64,000 bases of DNA from Peptoniphilus_B koenoeneniae (lineage in GTDB: Bacteria; Bacillota; Clostridia; Tissierellales; Peptoniphilaceae): the NCBI RefSeq assembly GCF_030812875.1, contig NZ_JAUSTN010000005.1:1-64000 (forward strand), given 5' to 3'. Under the pieces are notes generated by a model. It saw only the letters and a program-made list of their open reading frames with translations. It was not told where the DNA came from and did not search any database. A program made the position numbers and the translations under genes. Each line of letters starts with the position of its first letter. Positions within the stretch are counted from its first letter, which is position 1. Below, in pieces: positions 32,848 to 41,875 of this stretch.

Positions 32848-35800
32848 ATTCTTGTGCTTTTAAAGCTTGAACCATATCTATTTTTTTAAGTTTTTTGTGG
32901 AAAATCAACATTACAAAAAATGTTACTATAGTTGTAATTAAGGCTGAAAATAAATAAGCTCTCTTCACTAAAACCGGATCCAACATTGCCATATAGGGTG
33001 CTACAACTTGAAGAACTCCGTAGTGTAAAATCTTTCCTACTAAAAGTCCTATTCCTATTCCTATTATTGTTAAAATCCAAGTTTCTCTATAAATATAACT
33101 TGTTACTTCTTTTGGATAAAATCCCAAAACTTTTATTGTGGAAAGTTCTCTCTTTCTTTCTTCTATGTTGATGTTGGTCAAGTTATATAAAACTATTACT
33201 GCAAGCATTGATGATGCGAGAACTATTGTTGCCACCACAAGATATATAGAGCTCATAAAGTTATCCAAAGTTTTTTCCAATACACTTACATCCATTGTTG
33301 AGGTTGCACATTTATAGTCCATAAAGTCCTTGGATATTTTACTTATATCTTCTGGGTTTTTGAGTTTTAAAGCCTCACAGTTGGACACAAAATTTTTACC
33401 AAATACTTTTTCATAATACTTAGGTGTCATGAACAAATTATGTCCTACATACATTTCTGCAATTCCGCTTATTTGAACCTTATAAGTTTCTCCGTCCTTA
33501 TCCTTAATTTCAAGACTGTCCCCGACTTTTACCTTTTTTAACTTACTTAATTTTTCTGTAATTACAGCTCCCCTATCTGTAAGTTTTATTTCTTTTTTAT
33601 TTCTTCTTGTTCTCAAGGTATAAAATTTTGAAAATTCTTCTAAGTTTTCTGGAACTACAACACTTACATCTTGATCAATTTTATTAAATTTACTTTTAAA
33701 ATTGGACATATTAAAGGAGGCATATTTTTCTATTCTTTGGTCTTTTTTTATTTCTTCTTTAAATTTATCAAAACTTTTTTTGTCAATTTCCCTATCGTAA
33801 AAGACTGCCAAATTATATTTCATAACTTGTTTAAATTGCTTGTCTTTTATTCCCTTAACGGAACCCTCTATTCCAAAACCCAAAACTAAAAGTGCACTGC
33901 AACCCATAATTCCTATTACAGTCATTATCATTCTCTTTTTGTATCTAAATAAGTTTCTTGCAGTTACTTTTTGTAAAAAAGAAAGTCTCTTCCAAAGAGG
34001 TTTTATTCTTTCTATTAAAATTCTTGTTCCGCCCTTTGGAGCAGGTCCTCTTAATAGATTTGCCGCATTATTTCTAAGGCTTGCATATACGGAAATCATT
34101 GCCGTTATTCCCGTTGCCAAAAGCCCTACTATAATGGCAAATAAAGTTCTTATTGGGTAAAATTTAAAAATTAAATTTTTTTCAAAAATCGTATCAACAG
34201 AATAAGAATTGCCTATTAATCTTGATAGGGCAAAGGCTCCTATTAAAGCTCCTATTATTCCACCTATTAAGGCTGAAGATTCTCCGTAAATGAAATATTT
34301 TGATGCAATTTGCCTGTTGCTGTAACCTAAGGCCTTATAAGTTCCTATATTTATTCTATTTTCTTCAACCATTCTTGTCATCGTTGTCCAACATACAAGC
34401 ATTGATATTAAAAAGAAAAATACAGGAAAGACAAGACTTAAAAGATCTACTCTATGAGCATAATCAATGTAAGTGTTTATGTCTTCATTTAAGTGTCTTG
34501 GCGTAATTTCATAGGAAGGTTGGGATAAAATTTTTAAAATTCTCTTTGCATCATTAATTTTATCTAAGCCGTCTTTTATTTTTTCATCTGCTTCAAGGGA
34601 TTTTTCGTCATATTCTCTTTGACCCTTGTCAAGTTTTCTCTGGCCCTTATTTATTTCATAAAGGGCATCTTTTAATTGCTTTTTGCCCTTTGTTTCTCCC
34701 TCTTCAAAATCTTTGAGTCCAGACTTATAATCTTCAAGGTTTCTTTCATATTCTTCACGACCGCTTTTTAACTGACTTTTACCTTCTATAAATTTTTTAT
34801 AGTTTTCATCATATTTTAATTTTGCCCTATCGTAGTCTATTTCGCCCTTATCCAGTTTTTCCTTAGCTTCATTTAATTCTTTTTCCGAATCTTCTAATTT
34901 TTTAAGTCCTTCTTCATACTGCCTTAGACCGTCTAAGTATTTTTCGTAATTTTCTTTATATTCAAGTTCTCCTTCTTGGGCTTGTTTTATGCCCATATCA
35001 AGAGCATCTTTTCCCATATCGTACTTGGCTTGACTTTCAGCTAATTGAATTTGTGCCTTATCTAATTCTTTTTTTGCCTCTATTAATTTATCAGCACCCT
35101 CTATGCCAGCATTTATGTTTTCTAAGTTTATTTTGGATAAGTCCAAATCTCCTAGGCCATACTTATCTTCCAAGTCCTTTATTTTATTTTTTATTTCTTC
35201 CAAGGTCTTTAGTTGAGTTTCTATTGCTGCAATTTGAATTTTTAACTGATAAATTTCTGCTTGATGTTTTTTTTGTTCTTCCTCAGGAAGACTTAAAAGC
35301 TCATTTAATTTTCCTTCAAGTCCATTTTTTTTATTATTAAGATCTTCTATATTTTTATTTAGTTGACCTAATTCAGGTAAAATTTTTTCAATTTCAGGAT
35401 TATTTACTAAAATGTCTTTTATTACTTGAAGCTCTGACTTTATAGTTTCGGGGCTTTTTCCTTTACCACCAGGAACGCTGTTTTGAAGCTCCTCAAGGCC
35501 CTTTTCATATTGAGCTTTTCCATCTTCATATTGTTTTTTCCCTTGATTTAATTTTTCCTCAGCCTCTTTTAGTTCCTCTTGAGATTTTTTAATCTTCTCC
35601 CAACCTTGATCAAGTTTTTTTCTTCCCTCAATAAGTTGATTGTTTGCCTGATCTAAAGAAATTTTTGTGGCTTCTAATTTTCCCTTACCCTTTTCAAGCT
35701 CTTCTTTTCCATTATTGTACTGAGCCTTTCCCCTTTCAAGTTCAACCTTAGCCCCTCTTAAATCTAAATCTCCATTTGCTAACTGATTTTGTCCATCGTT

Positions 35801-36826
35801 AATTTTGCTTTGATTTTCGTCTATTTTTTTCTTTGCATCAGCAAGTTTTTCCTTAGCCTCACTTAATTTTTCTCTGCCCTTTTGACTTTCTTCATCAAAC
35901 TTATTTTTTCCGTCTTTATATTTTTCTCTTGCATCTGAAAGTTTTTCTCTAGCCTCTTCAAGTTCGTTTTTTCCGTCTAAAAGCTTAGCATTTGCAGAGT
36001 CTATCTGGTCTTCACCCTCTACAATCTTATCTTCTATGTCAAGTTTTAATTCTTCCAGCCTTTCCTTAGGCCTATATTTAAAATCTATTTCCAGTTCATC
36101 TTCATATTTTTTTAATAGATCCTGATATTTTTTGGAAGATGTTTTTAAATTTTCAGTATCTTTTAAAATTATCCTTGCAATTGTAGGATCAGATAAAAAG
36201 TTGGATCTTTCAACAAAGGCAAAACCCTTAAGCTCTCCAAGACCCCTTTGACTGTTGCCCCTTGTAATATTTTTTACATTTTCAATATAATCTGCAAAGC
36301 CCACAATTTTATAAGTGTAATTTTTAAGATGATCGTCCCTTTTTTCATCTTTAGAAGCAAATTTATTAACTTCCTTTTTAAAGTTTATGGAATCATTTAA
36401 TTTATAACCCTCTTTTTTTAGGGTCTTATCTAAAATTATTTCCCCTTCATTTTTTATGTCCCTTCCCTCTATAATATTGGGAAGACTTATGGATTTTGGC
36501 ATAGATAAAACTTTTATGGCAAAGTCTTTTCCCACGACAAAAAGATCCTCGTCATAGTCTAATGAAAGTTTGTCTATGCCTTCAAGGTTTTCCAGTATAC
36601 GAAGATCTTTTTCTTTTAGACCCAAAGCTGATGTTATTCTTATGTCCTCCATATTTGATTTTTTTATGCTTTTTTCCAAAGTATCTCTCATAAGAGGTCC
36701 TGTTGTAATAAGACCTACAAAGACAAATACTCCCAGGCCTACAATTAAAATAATTGAAATGTATTTTGAAATTGTATTTGTTATTTCTCTAAATGTGTCT
36801 TTTTTAAGACCTTGTGGTCTTTTCAT
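32846..36826 (-). CDS. Giant FtsX/MacB-type ABC transporter permease with coiled-coil insert
   Basis: A 1326-residue membrane protein. It has an N-terminal membrane helix (ISIILIVGLGVFVFVGLI), an extracytoplasmic part, a very long charged coiled coil of about 500 residues (roughly 235-750; repeated ELEKGK, QYEDGKAQYEKG), then three FtsX-type helices around 765-920, a second extracytoplasmic domain, and three more helices at the C-terminus. FtsX-type permeases with an MacB-like ATPase work by mechanotransmission rather than classical transport. The ATPase gene lies 1 bp upstream in the same operon. Cargo or partner is unknown; lipid, peptide or hydrolase control are all possible. Confidence 0.88.
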   Translation of the reverse strand: MKRPQGLKKDTFREITNTISKYISIILIVGLGVFVFVGLITTGPLMRDTLEKSIKKSNMEDIRITSALGLKEKDLRILENLEGIDKLSLDYDEDLFVVGKDFAIKVLSMPKSISLPNIIEGRDIKNEGEIILDKTLKKEGYKLNDSINFKKEVNKFASKDEKRDDHLKNYTYKIVGFADYIENVKNITRGNSQRGLGELKGFAFVERSNFLSDPTIARIILKDTENLKTSSKKYQDLLKKYEDELEIDFKYRPKERLEELKLDIEDKIVEGEDQIDSANAKLLDGKNELEEAREKLSDAREKYKDGKNKFDEESQKGREKLSEAKEKLADAKKKIDENQSKINDGQNQLANGDLDLRGAKVELERGKAQYNNGKEELEKGKGKLEATKISLDQANNQLIEGRKKLDQGWEKIKKSQEELKEAEEKLNQGKKQYEDGKAQYEKGLEELQNSVPGGKGKSPETIKSELQVIKDILVNNPEIEKILPELGQLNKNIEDLNNKKNGLEGKLNELLSLPEEEQKKHQAEIYQLKIQIAAIETQLKTLEEIKNKIKDLEDKYGLGDLDLSKINLENINAGIEGADKLIEAKKELDKAQIQLAESQAKYDMGKDALDMGIKQAQEGELEYKENYEKYLDGLRQYEEGLKKLEDSEKELNEAKEKLDKGEIDYDRAKLKYDENYKKFIEGKSQLKSGREEYERNLEDYKSGLKDFEEGETKGKKQLKDALYEINKGQRKLDKGQREYDEKSLEADEKIKDGLDKINDAKRILKILSQPSYEITPRHLNEDINTYIDYAHRVDLLSLVFPVFFFLISMLVCWTTMTRMVEENRINIGTYKALGYSNRQIASKYFIYGESSALIGGIIGALIGAFALSRLIGNSYSVDTIFEKNLIFKFYPIRTLFAIIVGLLATGITAMISVYASLRNNAANLLRGPAPKGGTRILIERIKPLWKRLSFLQKVTARNLFRYKKRMIMTVIGIMGCSALLVLGFGIEGSVKGIKDKQFKQVMKYNLAVFYDREIDKKSFDKFKEEIKKDQRIEKYASFNMSNFKSKFNKIDQDVSVVVPENLEEFSKFYTLRTRRNKKEIKLTDRGAVITEKLSKLKKVKVGDSLEIKDKDGETYKVQISGIAEMYVGHNLFMTPKYYEKVFGKNFVSNCEALKLKNPEDISKISKDFMDYKCATSTMDVSVLEKTLDNFMSSIYLVVATIVLASSMLAVIVLYNLTNINIEERKRELSTIKVLGFYPKEVTSYIYRETWILTIIGIGIGLLVGKILHYGVLQVVAPYMAMLDPVLVKRAYLFSALITTIVTFFVMLIFHKKLKKIDMVQALKAQE

Positions 36827-36827
36827 A

Positions 36828-37529
36828 CTACCACTCTATTTCATCTATATTTTTGGGATTTTCATTTACAGTTAATTTCCCCACTTTGCCGTCAACTATT
36901 TCAAGAACCCTATCTCCTATTGGAGCAATCATAGTGTTGTGAGTAATTATAAGGACTGTGGTTTCCGTTTTTCTTGCAGTATTTTGCAAAATTTTCAAAA
37001 CTTGCTTTCCCGTTTTATAATCAAGAGCTCCTGTAGGTTCATCGCACAAGAGAATTTTGGGATTTTTTGAAACTGCCCTTGCTATGGCAACCCTTTGTTG
37101 TTCTCCTCCTGAAAGTTGTGCCGGGAAATTATCCATCCTATTTTCAAGGCCCACTTCTTTTAAAACTTCTTTAGCATCAAGGGGCTTTTCTATTATTTGA
37201 GATGCAAGTTCAACATTTTCAAGAGCCGTAAGATTTGGAATTAAATTGTAATTTTGAAAAACAAAACCCATGTCTTCCCTTCTGTAAGTTGTAAGTTCCA
37301 TTTCATTTAATTTTACAAGATCTTTTCCATCAATTATAACTTGACCTTGATCTGCCCTATCCATACCTCCTAAAATATTAAGGAGCGTGCTTTTTCCTGC
37401 CCCTGATGGACCTATTATAAGACATAATTCTCCCTTATTTATTTCAAAGGAAATGTTGTCGTTTGCAACTACAGTTGATGATCCAGTTATGAATTTTTTA
37501 ACTAAATTTTTTACTTCTATAAATGCCAT
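36828..37529 (-). CDS. ABC transporter ATPase, MacB/LolD type
   Basis: A 233-residue ATPase with Walker A GPSGAGKST (about 40-48), Q-loop FVFQNYNLIPNLTALEN, signature LSGGEQQRVAIARA and Walker B ILLCDEPTGALD. This sequence set is typical of the MacB/LolD/FtsE group that drives FtsX-type permeases, matching the next gene, which starts 1 bp later. Confidence 0.93.
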   Translation of the reverse strand: MAFIEVKNLVKKFITGSSTVVANDNISFEINKGELCLIIGPSGAGKSTLLNILGGMDRADQGQVIIDGKDLVKLNEMELTTYRREDMGFVFQNYNLIPNLTALENVELASQIIEKPLDAKEVLKEVGLENRMDNFPAQLSGGEQQRVAIARAVSKNPKILLCDEPTGALDYKTGKQVLKILQNTARKTETTVLIITHNTMIAPIGDRVLEIVDGKVGKLTVNENPKNIDEIEW

Positions 37530-37571
37530 ATTGTTTTTTATACCCCTTTTATGAAAACTTTAAATTTTCAT

Positions 37572-38135
37572 TTATTCAATATTAATTACTCTTGCCCCTA
37601 AAATTTCTGCATCCTCTAGTCTGTGGCTTACATAAATTAAGGGACTTTTCAAATTTTTATTTATATAATTAAGCATTAAAATCCTTGTGTCCTCATCAAC
37701 TTCACGAATAGCTTCATCCATAAGCAAAATATTTCCGTCATATATAGAAGCTCTTATAAAACTTATTCTTCTTTTCATGCCCCCTGAAAGCTCTCTAACT
37801 TTCATGTCCAAAAGATTAAAAAGTCCAACCTGATTTAATTCTCTTTCGTACTGAAAATCTGTAAGTTCTTTTACAAAGCTTAAATTTTCTCTTACACTTT
37901 TATTTTCAAAAAGAAGATTGTCTTGAAAAACAATTGATGGTTTAAGGGGCTCTGAAGAAATTATTTGCCCCTTATCAGGTCTTATTTGACCGCTTATTAT
38001 TTTTATAAGGGTGGTCTTTCCAGATCCTGATCTACCTATAAGGCAAATTTTTTCATCTTTTAAATGTAAATTGAAGTTTTCTAAAACTTTTTTATCTCCA
38101 TAAGATTTACAAATATTTTTTAAGATCAGTTCCAT
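37572..38135 (-). CDS. ABC importer ATPase, nitrate/sulfonate/thiamine-precursor type (short)
   Basis: A 187-residue ATPase; relatives such as SsuB or TauB have about 240-260. Walker A GRSGSGKTT, Q-loop IVFQDNLLFENKSV, signature LSGGMKRRISFIRA, Walker B ILLMDEAIREVD and switch YVSHRLEDAE are all intact, so the shortening is in the C-terminal tail and it should still be active. It overlaps the permease gene by 10 bp. Confidence 0.85.
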   Translation of the reverse strand: MELILKNICKSYGDKKVLENFNLHLKDEKICLIGRSGSGKTTLIKIISGQIRPDKGQIISSEPLKPSIVFQDNLLFENKSVRENLSFVKELTDFQYERELNQVGLFNLLDMKVRELSGGMKRRISFIRASIYDGNILLMDEAIREVDEDTRILMLNYINKNLKSPLIYVSHRLEDAEILGARVINIE

Positions 38136-38899
38136 CTACTTTTTATCCTTTTTATAATAAATTCAAGAAAAAAATTTAAGCTGATTCCTATTATTGTCCA
38201 GGCTATTAAACCTTCCATGTCCAAATAAATTTTTGAATCATATATTCTCGAGCCTAGTCCGTATTTAGGATGGCCTATTACTTCCGCCGCAACTATACTT
38301 TTAAAACCGAATCCTAAACTTATTAAAAGAGAACTTAAAAAATAGGGTTTTAAACTTTCAAAATATATGTACTTAAATTTTTTAAAGGGTCTTACATTAA
38401 ATATTTTACCCATAAAAATGTAATCTATAGAAATTTGGCCGAGACCCTCCATAATATTTATATAGATAAGGGGAATTATTACAATTGCAGAAATAATTAA
38501 ACCTAAGCTTTCAATTTTAAAAAACATCAAGGCAAAAATAATAAAACTTACAACAGGTATAGATTTTATTGTCTTTATCAGAGGCTCTATAAGTTCTTTT
38601 AAAGCCCTAGATTTATAAGATAGGTAGGATAAGATTAAAGCTATTATTAAAGCCACTGAAAGGCCCTCTAGGAGGCTTAAAAAGGTGTTTAAAATATTAA
38701 GGTAAGACTCTTTTTCCCTTAAAATTTCAAAAAGTCTTTTTAATACAGCTTGGGGAGACACTATAAGTATCTCCCTCCTTTTTACATATGAAATTATAAA
38801 CCAAATGGAAATCCAAAAAAATCCCCTTAAAATTTTTTTACTTGTAGTAGAAATTTTCACCGGGAAGTTTTCCTCCAACTGATTTTTTCTCTTGATCAT
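38126..38899 (-). CDS. ABC importer permease, BPD type
   Basis: A 257-residue permease with six membrane helices and the EAA-type loop (YIFMGKIFNVRPFKKFKYIYFESLKPY) that docks onto the ATPase. It matches the SsuC/TauC group. The ATG at 38899 follows AAAGGTG and overlaps the binding-protein gene by 62 bp; a GTG at 38860 would shorten the overlap but lacks a better site. Confidence 0.85.
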   Translation of the reverse strand: MIKRKNQLEENFPVKISTTSKKILRGFFWISIWFIISYVKRREILIVSPQAVLKRLFEILREKESYLNILNTFLSLLEGLSVALIIALILSYLSYKSRALKELIEPLIKTIKSIPVVSFIIFALMFFKIESLGLIISAIVIIPLIYINIMEGLGQISIDYIFMGKIFNVRPFKKFKYIYFESLKPYFLSSLLISLGFGFKSIVAAEVIGHPKYGLGSRIYDSKIYLDMEGLIAWTIIGISLNFFLEFIIKRIKSRWN

Positions 38900-39818
38900 A
38901 AAGCACCTTTAAATAATTTGCCAGATCATCTTCCATTTTTTGTCCATCAATAAAAGTTATATTGCACTTTGGCAGTGCCTCTTTTGCAATTTCTTCAGGA
39001 ACTATTTCATATTTTCCTACAAGCTTTGCAGCTTCGTCATTTTTTGTAAAATCTACAGATTCTTTATATTCTTTCAAAAATGTTTTGAAAGCTTCTTCAT
39101 GGTCTTTTAAGAAGTCATTTCTTACAACTGTAACTCCAACAATAAGCTTACCTGAATCTTTAAGCTTATCCCATTCTTCCGTAAGATTTATAAGTTCTTT
39201 TAAACCTTCAACTTTTTTTTGTGCTACTGTTAAGAAGGGTTGGGGAAGCATTACTATATGGTCTTTATTTTGAACAATGTCTGATACGACTTCACTATGT
39301 TCACTTTTATATTGAATGTTTACATCCTTATCTGGATCTAATCCATTTTCTATAAGAAGATGTCTTAATACAAATTCCGGTGAAGCTCCTTGTCCACTGG
39401 TAACGAGAGTCTTTCCCTTTAAGTCTGCTATTGTTTTTACATGGTCATTTGTTGATGCAATATACAAAACTCCCAAAGTATTTATGGCTGCAACTTTTAT
39501 AAAGTCTTCTTTTTTGTTGTTTATTATTGCAGCTAAGTTTGAAGGTAGAGAACAAACATCATATTCCCCTTTCATAAGGCCTGTAACGGCTTCATCGGGG
39601 CTGTTTAAAATTTTATATTCATACTTTACTTCTGTTTTTCCTTCATCGCTGTCGTTAAATAATTTCACAAGACCCATAGCTGTAGGTCCTTTAAGAGCTG
39701 CTATCTTTATTGTTTCTTTTTCTTTATTCGCTTCTTTTTCTTTTGTATTTTCAACAGGTTTAGAACATCCTGTCAATATTAAAAGAAAAGAAAGTAAAAT
39801 GATACTTAATTTTTTCAT
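38838..39818 (-). CDS. ABC importer substrate-binding lipoprotein, NMT1/THI5-like
   Basis: A 326-residue lipoprotein with lipobox ILTGC (Cys18) and a periplasmic-binding fold typical of the nitrate/sulfonate/thiamine-precursor family (IAALKGPTAMGLVKLF, GVLYIASTNDHVKTIADLKGKTL, GQGASPEFVLRHLL). The substrate is not evident; no TPP riboswitch or sulfur gene is nearby. It is first in a three-gene importer operon, and its ATG follows AGGAGG. Confidence 0.85.
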   Translation of the reverse strand: MKKLSIILLSFLLILTGCSKPVENTKEKEANKEKETIKIAALKGPTAMGLVKLFNDSDEGKTEVKYEYKILNSPDEAVTGLMKGEYDVCSLPSNLAAIINNKKEDFIKVAAINTLGVLYIASTNDHVKTIADLKGKTLVTSGQGASPEFVLRHLLIENGLDPDKDVNIQYKSEHSEVVSDIVQNKDHIVMLPQPFLTVAQKKVEGLKELINLTEEWDKLKDSGKLIVGVTVVRNDFLKDHEEAFKTFLKEYKESVDFTKNDEAAKLVGKYEIVPEEIAKEALPKCNITFIDGQKMEDDLANYLKVLYDQEKKSVGGKLPGENFYYK

Positions 39819-39836
39819 AAATTCCTCCTAAAATGA

Positions 39837-39865
39837 ATTATAATATATTTGATAACCAAAGTCTA
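39837..39865 (-). promoter_or_regulatory. Promoter of the importer operon
   Basis: Minus-strand TAGACT (39860-39865) and TATAAT (39837-39842) are 17 bp apart, 18 bp upstream of the binding-protein start. Confidence 0.5.
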
Positions 39866-39886
39866 TTTGATTGAGAGGAGATTCTT

Positions 39887-40417
39887 ATGTTACTTATCTT
39901 GCTTGGGCCATCGGGAAGTGGAAAAACTACTCAGGCTGAAATTTTAAAAAGGTCTTATAATTTTAAAAAAATTGTTACATATACAACAAGGTCCATTAGA
40001 GAGGGCGAAAAGAATCACGAATCTTATAATTTTATAAATAAAGGACAATTTGAAGATAAAATTAAAGAAGACTTTTTCTTTGAATATACAATTTATGCAA
40101 ATAATTATTATGGAACAAGTAAAGAATCCATTGTAAATGCTGCAAAAAGTTCCGACAATTTTGTTTTAACTGTTGATGGTAATGGTGCAAAAGTTTTAAA
40201 GGAAAAAATCCCCTGCACAACAATTTATTTAGAAATTCCTAAAGAAATTATTTTTAAAAGACTTATGGCAAGGGGAGAAAAAAGGGAAATTGTTGAAAAA
40301 AGAATTAAAATTTCCGAAAATTATAGGGATATTTCCGATTATGTAATCGATGGAACAAATTCTATTCAAAATATTACTGAAGAAATTTTAAAAATATACA
40401 AAAAAATAAGAGCCTAG
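39887..40417 (+). CDS. gmk: Guanylate kinase-like nucleotide kinase
   Basis: A 176-residue P-loop kinase with GPSGSGKTT at residues 7-15, TYTTRSIREGEKNHESYNF (the GMP-binding segment TTRxxRxGE) and a YYGTS motif, which fit guanylate kinase (GMP + ATP to GDP + ADP). It is slightly shorter than usual (about 190-205), and the conserved DG before the Y is replaced by HE, so it may be a divergent paralogue. It is a single gene; the ATG follows GAGGAG. Confidence 0.72.
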   Translation: MLLILLGPSGSGKTTQAEILKRSYNFKKIVTYTTRSIREGEKNHESYNFINKGQFEDKIKEDFFFEYTIYANNYYGTSKESIVNAAKSSDNFVLTVDGNGAKVLKEKIPCTTIYLEIPKEIIFKRLMARGEKREIVEKRIKISENYRDISDYVIDGTNSIQNITEEILKIYKKIRA

Positions 40418-40444
40418 GCGGATTTGTTCCGACCTAGCTCTTTA
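40409..40444. terminator. Hairpin terminator overlapping the gmk-like stop codon
   Basis: AGAGCCTAGG pairs with CCTAGCTCT (one bulge), with an inner CGGA/TCCG stem. The stop TAG is within the left arm, and T/A-runs flank both sides, serving the converging hydrolase gene too. Confidence 0.75.
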
Positions 40445-41197
40445 ATTTTCTAAAAATTCCAAAGCTCTTTCAAGCATTTGAGTTGTCAATTGGTGGCCTG
40501 TTTTTTCAAATTTTTCAAAACACAGGTCTTTTTTATTTTTATACTTTTCTTTTATGCTTTGGTAAAATTTTTCGTTCATGGAATTACTTACAGTGTCATC
40601 ATCTTGACCGTTTAAAAGGCAAATTTTTCTATTCATTAAATTTTCTGGATACCTGATTGGATTTAAAGTTCTTATAAATTCATTTCTTCTCATCATTTCA
40701 TAAGTTTCTGTCCCTTGTATTTGAGATATTCCTTTTACTAATTCTTCAAACTCCATGGAACCGTTAAAGGACAAAAGACTTTTGATTTTTTTATTAAAGG
40801 TAAAAATTGCTCCGGCACTTATGGCGCCAAGAGAATGGCCTCCTATAATTATATTATTTTCATCAGCTCCTAAGTTTTTTATTGCATGCTTATAAATTCT
40901 TGTAGATTCCTCTACATTTCCCATAAGAGTTCTGAAAAAATATTCCTTAATGGTATTTGCATCTTCATAATCTAAGTTTCCTCTTGAACCATGATTTCTT
41001 TCTTCGGGAATTATTACTTGGTAGCCATAACTTGCAAAAATTGTTCCTCTAAAAACTTGTCTTTCTATATTTGAACCCCAACCATGATAAAAAATAAGGG
41101 TTTTTATTTTGTCTTCTATTTTTTTTGGTTTAATTACATAAGTTTGTATTCCATCTATATAAATTTCATCATAAGTAAACATTTTTGATTTTATCAT
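40442..41197 (-). CDS. Alpha/beta hydrolase
   Basis: A 251-residue serine hydrolase with oxyanion segment FYHGWGSN, nucleophile elbow GGHSLGAIS (Ser near 120), acid in LNGQDDDTVS and catalytic His in EKTGHQLTTQ. No signal peptide, so it is cytosolic. Substrate unknown; the fold resembles acyl-peptidase/esterase families. Its start overlaps the ung stop by one base, making it last in the trk-ung operon. Confidence 0.82.
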   Translation of the reverse strand: MIKSKMFTYDEIYIDGIQTYVIKPKKIEDKIKTLIFYHGWGSNIERQVFRGTIFASYGYQVIIPEERNHGSRGNLDYEDANTIKEYFFRTLMGNVEESTRIYKHAIKNLGADENNIIIGGHSLGAISAGAIFTFNKKIKSLLSFNGSMEFEELVKGISQIQGTETYEMMRRNEFIRTLNPIRYPENLMNRKICLLNGQDDDTVSNSMNEKFYQSIKEKYKNKKDLCFEKFEKTGHQLTTQMLERALEFLEN

Positions 41198-41865
41198 TAG
41201 TCCAGCCTCCAGCTTGGTGGTCTTACTCCCTTACTTTCTAAAAATGAATTTGCTTTTGAAAAGGGTCTTGAGCCGAAAAATCCCCTATAGGCTGAAAGAG
41301 GACTGGGATGTGGTCCTTCAATTATTAGGTGATTTTTATTCTTTAATAATTTTTTCTTAGATCTTGCATGGGACCCCCATAGAATAAAAACAAGGGGTTC
41401 TTCTTTTTTATCAATAAGTTCAATTACATGGTCAGTAAAAATTTCCCATCCTATTTTTGAATGGCTCATAGGATTGTGAGCTCTTACTGTAAGAGTTGTA
41501 TTAAGAAGCATGATTCCCTCTCTTGTCCATGGAATTAAACACCCTGTATGGGCTTCTTCTATTCCTAAGTCATCTTTTAATTCTTTATAAATATTTAAAA
41601 GGGATGGTGGAATTTTTACTCCCTCTTGCACACTAAATGCCAGCCCATGAGCTTGCCCTAAGTTGTGATAAGGGTCTTGACCTAAGATAACAACTTTTAT
41701 ATCTTTATAAGCCGTATAGTGAAAGGCATTAAAAATATCTTCTGCCTTAGGAAAAATTTGATGATTTTTATACTCTTCTATTAAAAGACTTCTTAAACTT
41801 TTATAATAGTTTTGTTTAAATTCATCTTCTAAAAGTTCTTTCCAATCATTTTTAAAAATATCCAT
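41197..41865 (-). CDS. ung: Uracil-DNA glycosylase
   Basis: A 222-residue family 1 UDG that removes uracil from DNA. The water-activating loop GQDPYHNLGQAHGLAFS (Asp near 63), LLNTTLTVR and the DNA-intercalation loop HPSPLSAYRGFFG are intact. It sits 10 bp after the second trkA and overlaps the hydrolase gene by one base. Confidence 0.96.
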   Translation of the reverse strand: MDIFKNDWKELLEDEFKQNYYKSLRSLLIEEYKNHQIFPKAEDIFNAFHYTAYKDIKVVILGQDPYHNLGQAHGLAFSVQEGVKIPPSLLNIYKELKDDLGIEEAHTGCLIPWTREGIMLLNTTLTVRAHNPMSHSKIGWEIFTDHVIELIDKKEEPLVFILWGSHARSKKKLLKNKNHLIIEGPHPSPLSAYRGFFGSRPFSKANSFLESKGVRPPSWRLD

Positions 41866-41875
41866 TTAAGACTCC

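Noticed and set aside
35053..35340. Antisense open frame opposite the permease coiled coil
   Set aside because: It is a by-product of the repeated KE-rich heptads on the other strand; no start signal and composition unlike real genes.
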